Of a DNA stretch of 21,887 nt, positions 1-7,088 are shown one piece after another. Under the pieces are notes generated by a model that ran no database searches, was not told the origin of the DNA, and was given only the letters and a program-made list of their open reading frames with translations. How positions within the stretch are numbered: position 1 is the first letter of the stretch; each line of letters begins with the position of its first letter. A program made the position numbers and the translations under genes. The stretch spans positions 1 to 21,887 of the forward strand of contig JAEEZV010000031.1 in the NCBI GenBank assembly GCA_016291995.1, written 5' to 3'. The DNA is from Caryophanales bacterium. GTDB lineage: Bacteria > Bacillota_I > Bacilli_A > RF39 > UBA660.

Positions 1-141
1 CATATAATACGATTGCATTACCTCTTTAGCTATTTTTTGAGCGTTTTCATATGTACCATATTCACCAGTTACTCTCTCAGCAAAAACTATATTTGGTATA
101 AATATAAGTAAAAATAATATTAATATATTTTTTCTATTCAT
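1..141 (-). CDS. Secreted protein of unknown function, N-terminal 47 residues only (cut by window edge)
   Basis: This open frame runs off the left edge. The visible part starts MNRKNILILFLLIFIPNIVFA, a classic signal peptide: a short basic n-region, a hydrophobic core and a VFA|E signal peptidase I site near residue 21. The mature part begins ERVTGEYGTYENAQKIAKEV. The ATG at 141 has a strong GGAGGAG ribosome site 6-7 bases upstream and its own promoter just before that (extended -10 at 174-179). The product is therefore exported. Its role cannot be read from 26 mature residues; cell-wall hydrolases often begin with such a helix-rich linker, but that is only a guess. I am confident in the gene and its signal peptide, and have no basis for a function. 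Confidence 0.75.
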   Translation of the reverse strand, partial: MNRKNILILFLLIFIPNIVFAERVTGEYGTYENAQKIAKEVMQSYYM

Positions 142-173
142 AGTGCTCCTCCGATAGTTATTATCTATCTTTA

Positions 174-202
174 ATTATATCATATATATATCTAAATTGC
201 TA
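174..202 (-). promoter_or_regulatory. Promoter for the secreted-protein gene
   Basis: On the minus strand, TATAAT at 179-174 is preceded by TGA, an extended -10. TAGCAA lies 17 bases upstream (202-197) as a weak -35. The predicted transcript starts near 167, about 26 bases before the ATG at 141. The -35 abuts the U-tract of the preceding terminator. Confidence 0.5.
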
Positions 203-236
203 TAAAAAAGCGTATCATAGCCATTTTGATACGCTT
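200..236 (-). terminator. Intrinsic terminator inside the 3' end of the 127-aa gene
   Basis: A 10-bp perfect stem (208-217 with 227-236, AAGCGTATCA/TGATACGCTT) has a 9-base loop and is followed on the minus strand by a T-run (208-203). The upstream gene's TGA stop at 217-215 lies in the 3' arm, so the last codons also encode the hairpin. Confidence 0.85.
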
Positions 237-598
237 ACTTCTCTTACTTCTTTCTTTTCATAACTACTGGTATATTCCATTAGTCTTTTTATAACATCTT
301 TAATTAGTTCTCTATTATCGAGTCTTAATTCTTCTTCGGTAATAACTGTTCTTAGTCCTCTACGATATTTGTTATCTCTAATATATAAATACAAACTTCT
401 ATCTAGAGCTTTAATTAGCATAAGTTCTCTTTCGTTACTGGCATTTGCAGAAAAGATTAGATCACGATACCAATCAATTAGTTTTTTAGACAACATATCG
501 CCATAAGGATATTCATAATGAATAATCTTATCATAGTTAGGACAATTTTCTAAGATGGTCTTAACATGACTAATGTCTATTGTTTGAGTCTGTATCAT
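215..598 (-). CDS. Hypothetical protein, 127 aa
   Basis: I do not recognise this family. The protein is soluble, with no signal peptide or membrane segment, and looks mostly helical and strongly charged. The N-terminal part contains NCPNYDKIIHYEYPYGD. The central part, LIKALDRSLYLYIRD, is basic and aromatic, and the C-terminus is rich in Glu and Lys. There are no obvious catalytic motifs. It is a single-gene transcription unit: a good promoter (TTGTAT, 17-base spacer, TATAAT) starts it near 615, an AGGAG site precedes the ATG at 598, and the terminator overlaps its stop. It lies between lepA and a secreted-protein gene, all on the minus strand, but is not co-transcribed with either by design. 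The gene is real on promoter, ribosome-site and terminator evidence; the function is unknown. Confidence 0.8.
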   Translation of the reverse strand: MIQTQTIDISHVKTILENCPNYDKIIHYEYPYGDMLSKKLIDWYRDLIFSANASNERELMLIKALDRSLYLYIRDNKYRRGLRTVITEEELRLDNRELIKDVIKRLMEYTSSYEKKEVREVSVSKWL

Positions 599-621
599 AT
601 TGGATTCTCCTATCTAAATAT

Positions 622-650
622 ATTATATATAATTTTTATAATAAATACAA
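622..650 (-). promoter_or_regulatory. Promoter for the 127-aa gene
   Basis: On the minus strand, TTGTAT (650-645), a 17-base spacer and a perfect TATAAT (627-622) are present. The predicted start is near 615, 17 bases before the ATG. The -35 follows the lepA terminator T-run by only a few bases. Confidence 0.7.
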
Positions 651-651
651 G

Positions 652-681
652 TAATAAAAAATTGGTGAAGATCACCAATTA
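652..681 (-). terminator. lepA intrinsic terminator
   Basis: Stem AATTGGTGA/TCACCAATT (660-668 with 672-680) has a 3-base loop and is followed on the minus strand by a run of Ts. The stem begins within the lepA TAA stop (681-679), so there is essentially no 3' untranslated spacer. Confidence 0.85.
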
Positions 682-2481
682 ATTATCTTTTTTGATATCG
701 GTTGCTTTTAAGATAGATAAGAAGGCTTCTTTAGGAATATCTACTTTACCAATAGTTTTCATTTTTTTCTTACCTTCTTTTTGTTTTTCTAAGAGTTTTC
801 TCTTTCTAGTAATATCTCCACCATAACATTTAGCAAGGACATCTTTTCGCATAGCTTTAATATCACTTCTAGCTATTACTTTACTACCAATAACTGCTTG
901 AACTGGTACTTCAAATAGTTGTCTTGGAATTATTTCTTTTAAATTATCAACGATAACTCTGCCTCTTTTATAGGCAAAATCTTTATGAACAATTACGGAT
1001 AAGGCATCGACAACATCACCATTTAACATGATATCCATTTTAACTAAATCACTTTCTTTATACCCTATTATTTCATAGTCAAATGAAGCATATCCTTTGG
1101 TATAACTTTTAAGTCTATCAAAGAAATCATATACTATTTCAGATAAAGGTATTTCGTAATGGACATTAACTCTAGTATTATCGATATATTCGGTATTGAT
1201 AAAGGTTCCTCTTTTTTCTTGGCATAACTCCATGATAGAACCAATGTATTCATTAGGAACATAGATATTTGTTCTAATATATGGCTCTTCTATTTTAGAA
1301 ATAGTTACTTTGGGAGGAAACTCACTAGGATTATCTACAGATACGATACTACCATCTGTTTTAGTTATTTCATAGACAACGGATGGAGCTGTAGCAATAA
1401 TATCGATAGCGAATTCTCTTTCAATTCTTTCAGTAATTATATCTAAGTGAAGGAGTCCTAGGAAACCTATTCTAAAACCAAATCCTAATGTGCTAGATGT
1501 TTCTGGTTCAAAAGATAATGAGGCATCAGATAGTTTTAATTTTTCTAACGCTTCACGTAAGTTAGGATACTTTTTACTATCGATTGGATATATTCCACAA
1601 AAGACCATTGGTTTTAATGTTTTATATCCTGGTAAGGCATCAGTACACGGATCATTAGCTTTAGTAATTGTATCGCCTACTCTGACACTATCAATTGATT
1701 TGATACTGGCACATAAGAAACCTACTTCACCAGGATATAGTTCAGTTACTTTTTCTTCTTTTGGAGTATTATAACCTAGTTCAGTTACTTCATAACTATC
1801 ATTTGTTGTATACATTTTGACAATATCTTTATTAGTAACAGTTCCGCTCATTACTCTGATTAGGGAAACAACTCCACGGTATGAATCAAAATAACTATCG
1901 AATATCAAGCATCTAAGTTTATTATCATTATAAATATTTTTAGGAGCTGGTATTCTCTTTATAACTGCATCGACAAGTTCAGGGATACCTACGCCTGTTT
2001 TGGCTGATGTCAAAAGAATCTCTTCTTCTTTAAAGCCAAACATAGTATTAAGTTCATGAATTCTTTTAGGGATATCAGCACTAGGTAAATCTATTTTATT
2101 TATGACTGGTATTATTTCAAGATTGTTTTCAAGAGCTAAATAAATATTAGATAGTGTTTGGGCTTCGATTCCTTGAGCAGCATCTACGACTAATATGGCA
2201 CCTTCACAAGCAGCCATACTTCTACTTACTTCATAAGTAAAATCGACATGACCTGGTGTATCTATTAAATTTAATATATAATCTTTATAATGAAGTCTAA
2301 CAGCATTTAGTTTAATAGTTATGCCACGTTCTCTTTCTAATTCCATATTATCTAGGATTTGATCTTTCATTTCTCTTTTATCGATAGCACCAGTATATTC
2401 TAGAATTCTATCGGCAAGAGTACTTTTACCATGATCAATATGTGCAATAATACAGAAATTTCTTATTTTATCCATATTCAT
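679..2481 (-). CDS. lepA: Elongation factor 4 (LepA), ribosome-bound GTPase
   Basis: EF-4 binds translating ribosomes in a GTP-dependent way and back-translocates or remodels stalled complexes. The 600-aa length is normal for the family. The G domain shows the P-loop AHIDHGKS (residues 13-20), the switch region with ERGITIK, DTPGHVDF (74-81) and NKIDLP (128-133). EF-G-like domains II, III and V follow, and then the LepA-specific C-terminal domain with VPVQAVIGSKVIARSDIKAM and the basic DITRKRKLLEKQKEGKKKMK tail that contacts the ribosome. The start MNMDKI at 2481 is preceded by GAGGA at 8-9 bases. It is monocistronic: its own promoter overlaps the tgt terminator and its own terminator sits at the stop codon. 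Nothing looks degenerate. Confidence 0.97.
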   Translation of the reverse strand: MNMDKIRNFCIIAHIDHGKSTLADRILEYTGAIDKREMKDQILDNMELERERGITIKLNAVRLHYKDYILNLIDTPGHVDFTYEVSRSMAACEGAILVVDAAQGIEAQTLSNIYLALENNLEIIPVINKIDLPSADIPKRIHELNTMFGFKEEEILLTSAKTGVGIPELVDAVIKRIPAPKNIYNDNKLRCLIFDSYFDSYRGVVSLIRVMSGTVTNKDIVKMYTTNDSYEVTELGYNTPKEEKVTELYPGEVGFLCASIKSIDSVRVGDTITKANDPCTDALPGYKTLKPMVFCGIYPIDSKKYPNLREALEKLKLSDASLSFEPETSSTLGFGFRIGFLGLLHLDIITERIEREFAIDIIATAPSVVYEITKTDGSIVSVDNPSEFPPKVTISKIEEPYIRTNIYVPNEYIGSIMELCQEKRGTFINTEYIDNTRVNVHYEIPLSEIVYDFFDRLKSYTKGYASFDYEIIGYKESDLVKMDIMLNGDVVDALSVIVHKDFAYKRGRVIVDNLKEIIPRQLFEVPVQAVIGSKVIARSDIKAMRKDVLAKCYGGDITRKRKLLEKQKEGKKKMKTIGKVDIPKEAFLSILKATDIKKDN

Positions 2482-2500
2482 AATATCAGTCCTCGTTAAA

Positions 2501-2529
2501 ATTGTACAAAAAATATTAAAAAAAGTAAA
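2501..2529 (-). promoter_or_regulatory. Probable lepA promoter embedded in the tgt terminator
   Basis: On the minus strand, TTTACT (2529-2524), a 17-base spacer and TACAAT (2506-2501) are present. The predicted transcript starts near 2494, right at the GAGGA ribosome site. The -35 lies in the 3' arm of the tgt terminator hairpin (2520-2531). Confidence 0.5.
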
Positions 2530-2550
2530 CTATAAATGAGTTTACTTTTT
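2515..2550 (-). terminator. tgt intrinsic terminator
   Basis: A 12-bp perfect stem, AAAAAGTAAACT/AGTTTACTTTTT (2520-2531 with 2539-2550), has a 7-base loop and is followed by a T-rich tract on the minus strand. The two last Lys codons and the TAA stop of tgt (2544-2542) are part of the 5' arm. Confidence 0.85.
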
Positions 2551-3651
2551 ATAATTATTCATAAATTCTTTTTTATATTCTAAGAATCTATCTTCTTTAA
2601 TGCTTTCTCTGATACCTTCCATAATTCTAATTAAGAATCTTAAATTATGAATAGATAATAGTCTTTGTCCTAATGTTTCTTCAGCAATTAAGAGATGACG
2701 AATATAAGCTTTAGTATAATGTTTACAACATTCACAATCACAAGTATCATCTACAGGAGTAAAATCTTCTTTATACTTGTTATTCTTCATATTGATTTTA
2801 CCATATTTAGTAAAAGCATGACCATGTCTAGCAAGTCTTGTTGGATGAACACAATCGAACATATCTACACCGCGTTCAACTCCTTCGAATAAATCGTATG
2901 GATCCCCTACACCCATTAGGTATCTAGCTTTATCTTCAGGTAAATATTTGATTGAATAATCAATCATACGATACATGGTATCTTTATCTTCACCAACAGA
3001 AGTACCACCGATGGCATAACCATCAAAATCCATTTTAACAGTTTCTTTAGCACTATGTTCTCTTAGATCTTGATATTCTCCACCTTGGACTATACCAAAT
3101 AAACTTTGTCTTGGATTATTAAATACTTTTTTACCTCGTAGTGCCCATCTAAGAGTTCTTTCAACGCTATTTTTGCAATATTCATATGTTGCTGGATATG
3201 GAATACATTCATCAAAGCTCATGGCGATATCACTATCTAATTTATTTTGAATTTCAATACTTTTTTCGGGAGTTAACAATAGTTTTTCACCATTTAAATG
3301 ACTTTTAAAGGTTACCCCTTCTTCGCTAATATTTTTAGGTTTAGCTAAAGAGAATACTTGGAATCCACCGCAGTCAGTTAAGATTGGTCCATCATAATTC
3401 ATAAATTTATGAAGACCTCCGGCTTTTGCAACGATATCTTCACCAGGGCGAAGCCATAGATGATATGTGTTAGCAAGGATAATACCGGCTTTGATATCCT
3501 TTATTTCTTTATAATCTAATGTTTTTACGGTAGCTTGGGTACCAACAGGCATAAACATAGGTGTTTCATATTCACCATAATTGGTGGTTAAGGTACCATA
3601 TCTAGCATTACTATCTTTATCTTTATGGATTAATTTATATTTCACTTTCAT
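2542..3651 (-). CDS. tgt: Queuine/preQ1 tRNA-guanine transglycosylase
   Basis: This enzyme exchanges guanine-34 in GUN-anticodon tRNAs for preQ1, the committed step of queuosine modification. Family hallmarks are visible: DCGGFQVFSL with the general-base Asp, the GIVQGG segment, and MFDCVHPTRLARHGHAF with the nucleophilic Asp. The zinc site is CDCECC followed by the HLL histidine. The usual motif reads DCVLPTRxARNG, so HPTRLARHG is a mild variant. I chose the ATG at 3651 (369 aa): the upstream GTG at 3663 is part of GTGAGG, the ribosome site, and lies almost on the predicted transcription start. It has its own promoter and terminator. No queuosine biosynthesis gene is nearby, so preQ1 or queuine is either made elsewhere or salvaged. 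Confidence 0.96.
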   Translation of the reverse strand: MKVKYKLIHKDKDSNARYGTLTTNYGEYETPMFMPVGTQATVKTLDYKEIKDIKAGIILANTYHLWLRPGEDIVAKAGGLHKFMNYDGPILTDCGGFQVFSLAKPKNISEEGVTFKSHLNGEKLLLTPEKSIEIQNKLDSDIAMSFDECIPYPATYEYCKNSVERTLRWALRGKKVFNNPRQSLFGIVQGGEYQDLREHSAKETVKMDFDGYAIGGTSVGEDKDTMYRMIDYSIKYLPEDKARYLMGVGDPYDLFEGVERGVDMFDCVHPTRLARHGHAFTKYGKINMKNNKYKEDFTPVDDTCDCECCKHYTKAYIRHLLIAEETLGQRLLSIHNLRFLIRIMEGIRESIKEDRFLEYKKEFMNNYKK

Positions 3652-3673
3652 AATATACCTCACTCGCTTAATA

Positions 3674-3702
3674 ATTTTATCAAATATTTATCTTGTTGTA
3701 AA
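3674..3702 (-). promoter_or_regulatory. tgt promoter
   Basis: On the minus strand, TTTACA (3702-3697), a 17-base spacer and TAAAAT (3679-3674) preceded by TGA, an extended -10, are present. The transcript start is predicted near 3667, 16 bases before the ATG. The first Ts of the -35 are the last Ts of the preceding terminator tract. Confidence 0.65.
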
Positions 3703-3735
3703 GAAAAAGAACAGAGCTAATGTCCCGTTCCTTTA
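3702..3735 (-). terminator. Terminator of the deacetylase/prepilin-like operon
   Basis: On the minus strand, AAAGGAACGGG can pair, with some G-U pairs, with CTCTGTTCTTTT across a short loop, followed by TTCTTT. The stem includes the last codons and TAG stop of the upstream gene. It is weaker than the other hairpins in the window. Confidence 0.55.
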
Positions 3736-3977
3736 TAGTATCCGCAATGTCCGTCCATTATAATACAATATAATCCTCTTTCAGTAATTTCAGTTTCCTC
3801 TTCAGCCTGTTTTACTTTCATTGTCAAAATATCTCTCGTTCCATTTGCGGAATCCATTAATTTTTCTAGATTGTTACGGTATATTGACAATACACTAAGT
3901 AAAGATATTAAAAGCATAGAGAAAAGTAGCATAAGTCCATATAAAATAGTTGTTATAGCAAAACCTTTATTATTCAT
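3717..3977 (-). CDS. Small prepilin-like protein, 86 aa
   Basis: It starts MNNKGFAITTILYGLML, followed by a long hydrophobic helix. This is the layout of a class III (type IV pilin/competence pseudopilin) leader: a short basic segment, Gly then Phe, and about 20 hydrophobic residues. The conserved Glu at position +5 after the cleavage site is replaced by Thr, so processing or assembly may differ. A short charged helix follows, then a Cys-containing end (YCIIMDGHCGYY). I chose the ATG at 3977: the earlier TTG at 3986 abuts the AGGAG site, while the ATG is 10 bases from it. Start and the upstream stop overlap as ATGAATAA, so translation is probably coupled to the deacetylase gene. It could instead be a simple small membrane protein; the leader resemblance is what I see, and the pilin role is inference. 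Confidence 0.65.
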   Translation of the reverse strand: MNNKGFAITTILYGLMLLFSMLLISLLSVLSIYRNNLEKLMDSANGTRDILTMKVKQAEEETEITERGLYCIIMDGHCGYYKGTGH

Positions 3978-5220
3978 AATAAACAATCTCCTTTTTTATA
4001 TCTGGATTCATTAGATTTTTATTAGATAGAGATGTGACAATTCTATCTACTTCACCATCTGATACATATCTTGTATTCTTTAGCATTCTAAAGACCATTT
4101 CAATATCAAATTCTTTACCATTGTTATCGTAGGCACGGCATCTCTTAATGTATAATGGATTAAAATCTTTATTATATGAACTTACTTCTGGTTCCCAACC
4201 GACACGAAGAGCTCCCAATGTTTCATATTTAAAGCCATCGTATTCACCACTTACGACATATGGATAATTAGCATGTTTATTACTTGTTGGATTGCCATAA
4301 GGTAGAGCAATTATTTTGGCATATTTATCTCCAAGAATACTTTCTAACTTCTGATACATTCCTCCGACGACTTTTTGAGTTTCAGAGGTTGATGTATTAT
4401 TTAGATTATTATGTCCTAAGGTATGATTACCTATTTCATAACCATTAGCTACCAACCATTTCATGATTTTTTCGTCGTATTCAGGTTGCTGGAATAAACC
4501 ACTATGAATAAAGAATATAGCTGTTACACCAAAATCTGGATATTTCTTTTTATATTCTTCCAAAATACCTACGGCACTATTTTTATCGATAATAATATTA
4601 CCGGAATCATCTAATCCAGTTACTTTGATATTGTTGACATTTCCATCATCAAATGTTAAAACGATAGGACTTTTACCATATGGAACATCAATATTACCAT
4701 TAATATAATCAGTTAGTTTTATCATTCTGTAACCATTTTCGTAATAGAAATCTAAATCTTTTCTAAATGCTTCCGTAGTTCTGTTATAGCCATCTCTATC
4801 GACATTACCGCCAGTATAGGCTGTTTCACTACTCTTTTTATCGACGATACCATGGTACATCATAACAGGAACTTTTCCTAGTTCGTTTATGCCATCTTCT
4901 TTTAATTTCTTTAAATCAAGTTTACCACGAGATACGACTAATGATAGTTTATCGCCCTCTTTTATCTCGGTCTCTTCGGGAATACTCTGACTAACAATGT
5001 TACCTTTTTCTATATTATCATCATATTCATATTTTACTGAAATATCTAAGTTATACTTATTTAGTTCTTCTTTTACACTATCAATATTCATATTTGTGAC
5101 ATTAGTCATATATACTTTTTTCTCTCTTGTTAAAAGAAAGATAATAATAGCTATCACTAGTAATATTGCTAGTAATAATAAAATATTTTTAATTTTTAAT
5201 CTTTTTCTTCTACTTCTCAT
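3970..5220 (-). CDS. Membrane-anchored PASTA plus polysaccharide deacetylase (NodB) protein
   Basis: Numbered from the ATG at 5220 (416 aa), it has a basic cytoplasmic tip and one membrane helix (about 12-30). One PASTA domain follows (about 37-98, ending GDKLSLVVSRG), and then a NodB carbohydrate-esterase family 4 domain. Catalytic motif 1 is TFDDG (189-193) and motif 2 is HTLGH (266-270), which supply the metal-binding Asp and His residues. Motif 3 reads ALPYG where RxPYG is usual, so the motif-3 Arg is missing. The likely job is outside the cell: N-deacetylating peptidoglycan or another glycan, with PASTA binding the wall. The in-frame GTG at 5247 is less likely because AGGTG sits 7 bases before the ATG at 5220. 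It overlaps the downstream small prepilin-like gene by 8 bases. Family is confident; substrate is unknown. Confidence 0.88.
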   Translation of the reverse strand: MRSRRKRLKIKNILLLLAILLVIAIIIFLLTREKKVYMTNVTNMNIDSVKEELNKYNLDISVKYEYDDNIEKGNIVSQSIPEETEIKEGDKLSLVVSRGKLDLKKLKEDGINELGKVPVMMYHGIVDKKSSETAYTGGNVDRDGYNRTTEAFRKDLDFYYENGYRMIKLTDYINGNIDVPYGKSPIVLTFDDGNVNNIKVTGLDDSGNIIIDKNSAVGILEEYKKKYPDFGVTAIFFIHSGLFQQPEYDEKIMKWLVANGYEIGNHTLGHNNLNNTSTSETQKVVGGMYQKLESILGDKYAKIIALPYGNPTSNKHANYPYVVSGEYDGFKYETLGALRVGWEPEVSSYNKDFNPLYIKRCRAYDNNGKEFDIEMVFRMLKNTRYVSDGEVDRIVTSLSNKNLMNPDIKKEIVYYE

Positions 5221-5249
5221 ACTACACCTACCATAATTATATCGCACTA

Positions 5250-5278
5250 TTTATATTTTTACCATATTAAAGTTTAAA
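5250..5278 (-). promoter_or_regulatory. Possible promoter for the deacetylase gene
   Basis: On the minus strand, TTTAAA (5278-5273), a 17-base spacer and TATAAA (5255-5250) are present. The start is predicted near 5243, leaving a 23-base leader with AGGTG. A TATAAT at 5241-5236 is an alternative, but its start would fall very close to the ribosome site. Confidence 0.4.
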
Positions 5279-5289
5279 ATACTTAATCT

Positions 5290-5318
5290 TTGCATAAATA
5301 TGGAAAATATGCTATAAT
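5290..5318 (+). promoter_or_regulatory. RNase J gene promoter
   Basis: TTGCAT (5290-5295), a 17-base spacer and a perfect TATAAT (5313-5318) preceded by TGC, an extended -10, make this one of the best promoters in the window. The start is predicted near 5325. The remaining leader of about 70 bases (5325-5394) is AT-rich, with no strong hairpin or riboswitch seen. It is longer than the other leaders here, leaving room for control of RNase J level. Confidence 0.8.
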
Positions 5319-5394
5319 GTAATGGTGTTTGATTCTTGTTTTTTTAATATTTAAAATTTTTTAACGGTTTAAAAGAAATAAAGAAGGAGGAAAA

Positions 5395-7062
5395 ATGAAA
5401 AATAATACGCAAGTTTTTGCCCTTGGCGGTCTTGGCGAAGTTGGTAAGAACTGTTATTGTGTGCGTCACAATGATGAAATAATTATCGTCGATGCAGGAG
5501 TAATGTTTCCTGATGATGATTTACTAGGTATCGATTATGTCATACCAGATTTTACTTATTTAAAGGAAAATGAAAGTAAAATTAAATATTTACTTATTAC
5601 ACACGGTCATGAGGACCATATTGGAGGAATACCTTTCTTACTAAATTTAGTTAACATTCCTAAAATATATGCTCCTCAACAGGCCAAAGAATTAATTGAA
5701 AAGAAATTAGAAGAAAGAAATATTCGTTATAAAAATTTATATACGTATACAGAAGATACGCATCTTAAAACCAAATATTTTAATATTGAATTTTTTAGAA
5801 CAACACACTCTATTCCAGATTCTCATGGAATTAGTATTACATCACCTAATGGAACTATTGTAATGACAGGAGATTTTAAATTTGATTTTACCCCGGTAGG
5901 ACCAATGGCTAATATTGGAAAGATGGCTGAAATTGGTAAACGTGGAGTTAGATTATTAATGAGTGATTCAACAAATGCTTTACAACCAGGAATATCTTTA
6001 TCTGAAGCAACTGTCGATGAAAACTTAGGTGAAATATTTAAAAATCATAAAGATAGTAGAATTGTTTTAGCAACTTTTGCATCAAATATTTATAGATTAA
6101 AACATATTATTGAAACATGTAGAGAAAATAAAAGAAAAGTGGCATTATTTGGAAGAAGTATGGATACTGCTATCGATATAGCTATTAAATGTGGTTATAT
6201 TAAGGATAAAAATATTATTATTTCTGCTGAAGAAGCAAATAATTTAAATCCTAATCAAGTATGTTTACTATGTACTGGTAGTCAGGGAGAACCACTTGCT
6301 GCTCTATCTAGAATTGCAGCAGGTACACATAGACAGATTAAATTAATTCCTAATGATGTAGTTATCTTTTCATCATCACCTATTCCAGGTAATTCATTAT
6401 CTGTGGCCAATACGATTAATAAATTATATTTAAAGGGAGTAAAAGTATATACGAATAGTGATGGTGTTGGTATTCACTCTTCAGGACATGCTAATCAGGA
6501 AGAATTAAAATTAATGATTAGATTATTTAATCCAGAATATTTTGCTCCATATCATGGAGAATATCGTATGTTAAAGACTCATACGGATATTGCTAATCTT
6601 TGTAATATACCAAAACAAAATACTTTTATATTAAGTAATGGTGATGTTTTAAATATTAGTAAGACTGGTATTAAAAAACAAGGACATGTCCATGCAGAAG
6701 ATATCTATGTCGATGGATCTAGAATTGGAGATGTATCCAATATTGTCTTAAAGGATAGGACATTAATGGCTAATAATGGTATTTTAGCAATCATTCTAAA
6801 TATTGATTCAAAAAAGAAAAAATTATTATCTAGTCCTACGGTAAGTACAAGGGGATATATTCTTGTCAATGAATCATTAGCTTTAATAAAAGAGATTGAA
6901 CATTTTTGTGAAACAGTTATAAATAACAAGTTAAAACAAAGAAATGTTAATTTTAATGATATTAAGAATGAACTTATTAATGAACTTGTACCGATGTTAT
7001 CAGAAAAGACTGGAAGAGTTCCAATTATTTTACCAGTAATTATGGATGTTAAAACTAAATAA
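5395..7062 (+). CDS. rnj: Ribonuclease J (beta-CASP metallo-beta-lactamase nuclease)
   Basis: RNase J combines 5'-3' exonuclease and endonuclease activity in mRNA decay and rRNA maturation. The 555-aa length is typical. The metallo-beta-lactamase core is visible with THGHEDH (69-75) binding two zinc ions, followed by the TTHSIPDSHG and MTGDFKFD segments. The beta-CASP insert carries LFGRSMD, CTGSQGEP and SSSPIPGN, then SGHA and PYHGEYRM in the returning lactamase part. A C-terminal domain follows (about 450-555). The ATG has an excellent AAGGAGG site. Only one copy is visible, so RNase J1 versus J2 cannot be decided; all metal ligands being present favours an active, J1-like enzyme. It is a single-gene unit, divergent from the deacetylase and convergent with the DUF421 gene, sharing a terminator with the latter. 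Confidence 0.96.
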   Translation: MKNNTQVFALGGLGEVGKNCYCVRHNDEIIIVDAGVMFPDDDLLGIDYVIPDFTYLKENESKIKYLLITHGHEDHIGGIPFLLNLVNIPKIYAPQQAKELIEKKLEERNIRYKNLYTYTEDTHLKTKYFNIEFFRTTHSIPDSHGISITSPNGTIVMTGDFKFDFTPVGPMANIGKMAEIGKRGVRLLMSDSTNALQPGISLSEATVDENLGEIFKNHKDSRIVLATFASNIYRLKHIIETCRENKRKVALFGRSMDTAIDIAIKCGYIKDKNIIISAEEANNLNPNQVCLLCTGSQGEPLAALSRIAAGTHRQIKLIPNDVVIFSSSPIPGNSLSVANTINKLYLKGVKVYTNSDGVGIHSSGHANQEELKLMIRLFNPEYFAPYHGEYRMLKTHTDIANLCNIPKQNTFILSNGDVLNISKTGIKKQGHVHAEDIYVDGSRIGDVSNIVLKDRTLMANNGILAIILNIDSKKKKLLSSPTVSTRGYILVNESLALIKEIEHFCETVINNKLKQRNVNFNDIKNELINELVPMLSEKTGRVPIILPVIMDVKTK

Positions 7063-7088
7063 AACTACCTTATGGTAGTTTTATTTTA
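7061..7088. terminator. Bidirectional terminator between RNase J and DUF421 genes
   Basis: Perfect 9-bp stem AAAACTACC/GGTAGTTTT (7061-7069 with 7074-7082) has a TTAT loop, with T-rich sequence after it in both directions. It includes part of the TAA of each of the two converging genes, which are separated by only 18 bases. Confidence 0.9.

Noticed and set aside
1490..1774. Plus-strand 94-codon frame inside lepA
   Set aside because: It is a reverse-strand shadow of the well-conserved LepA frame.
5325..5394. Riboswitch in the RNase J leader
   Set aside because: The leader is AT-rich with no clear conserved aptamer or terminator/antiterminator hairpin pair.
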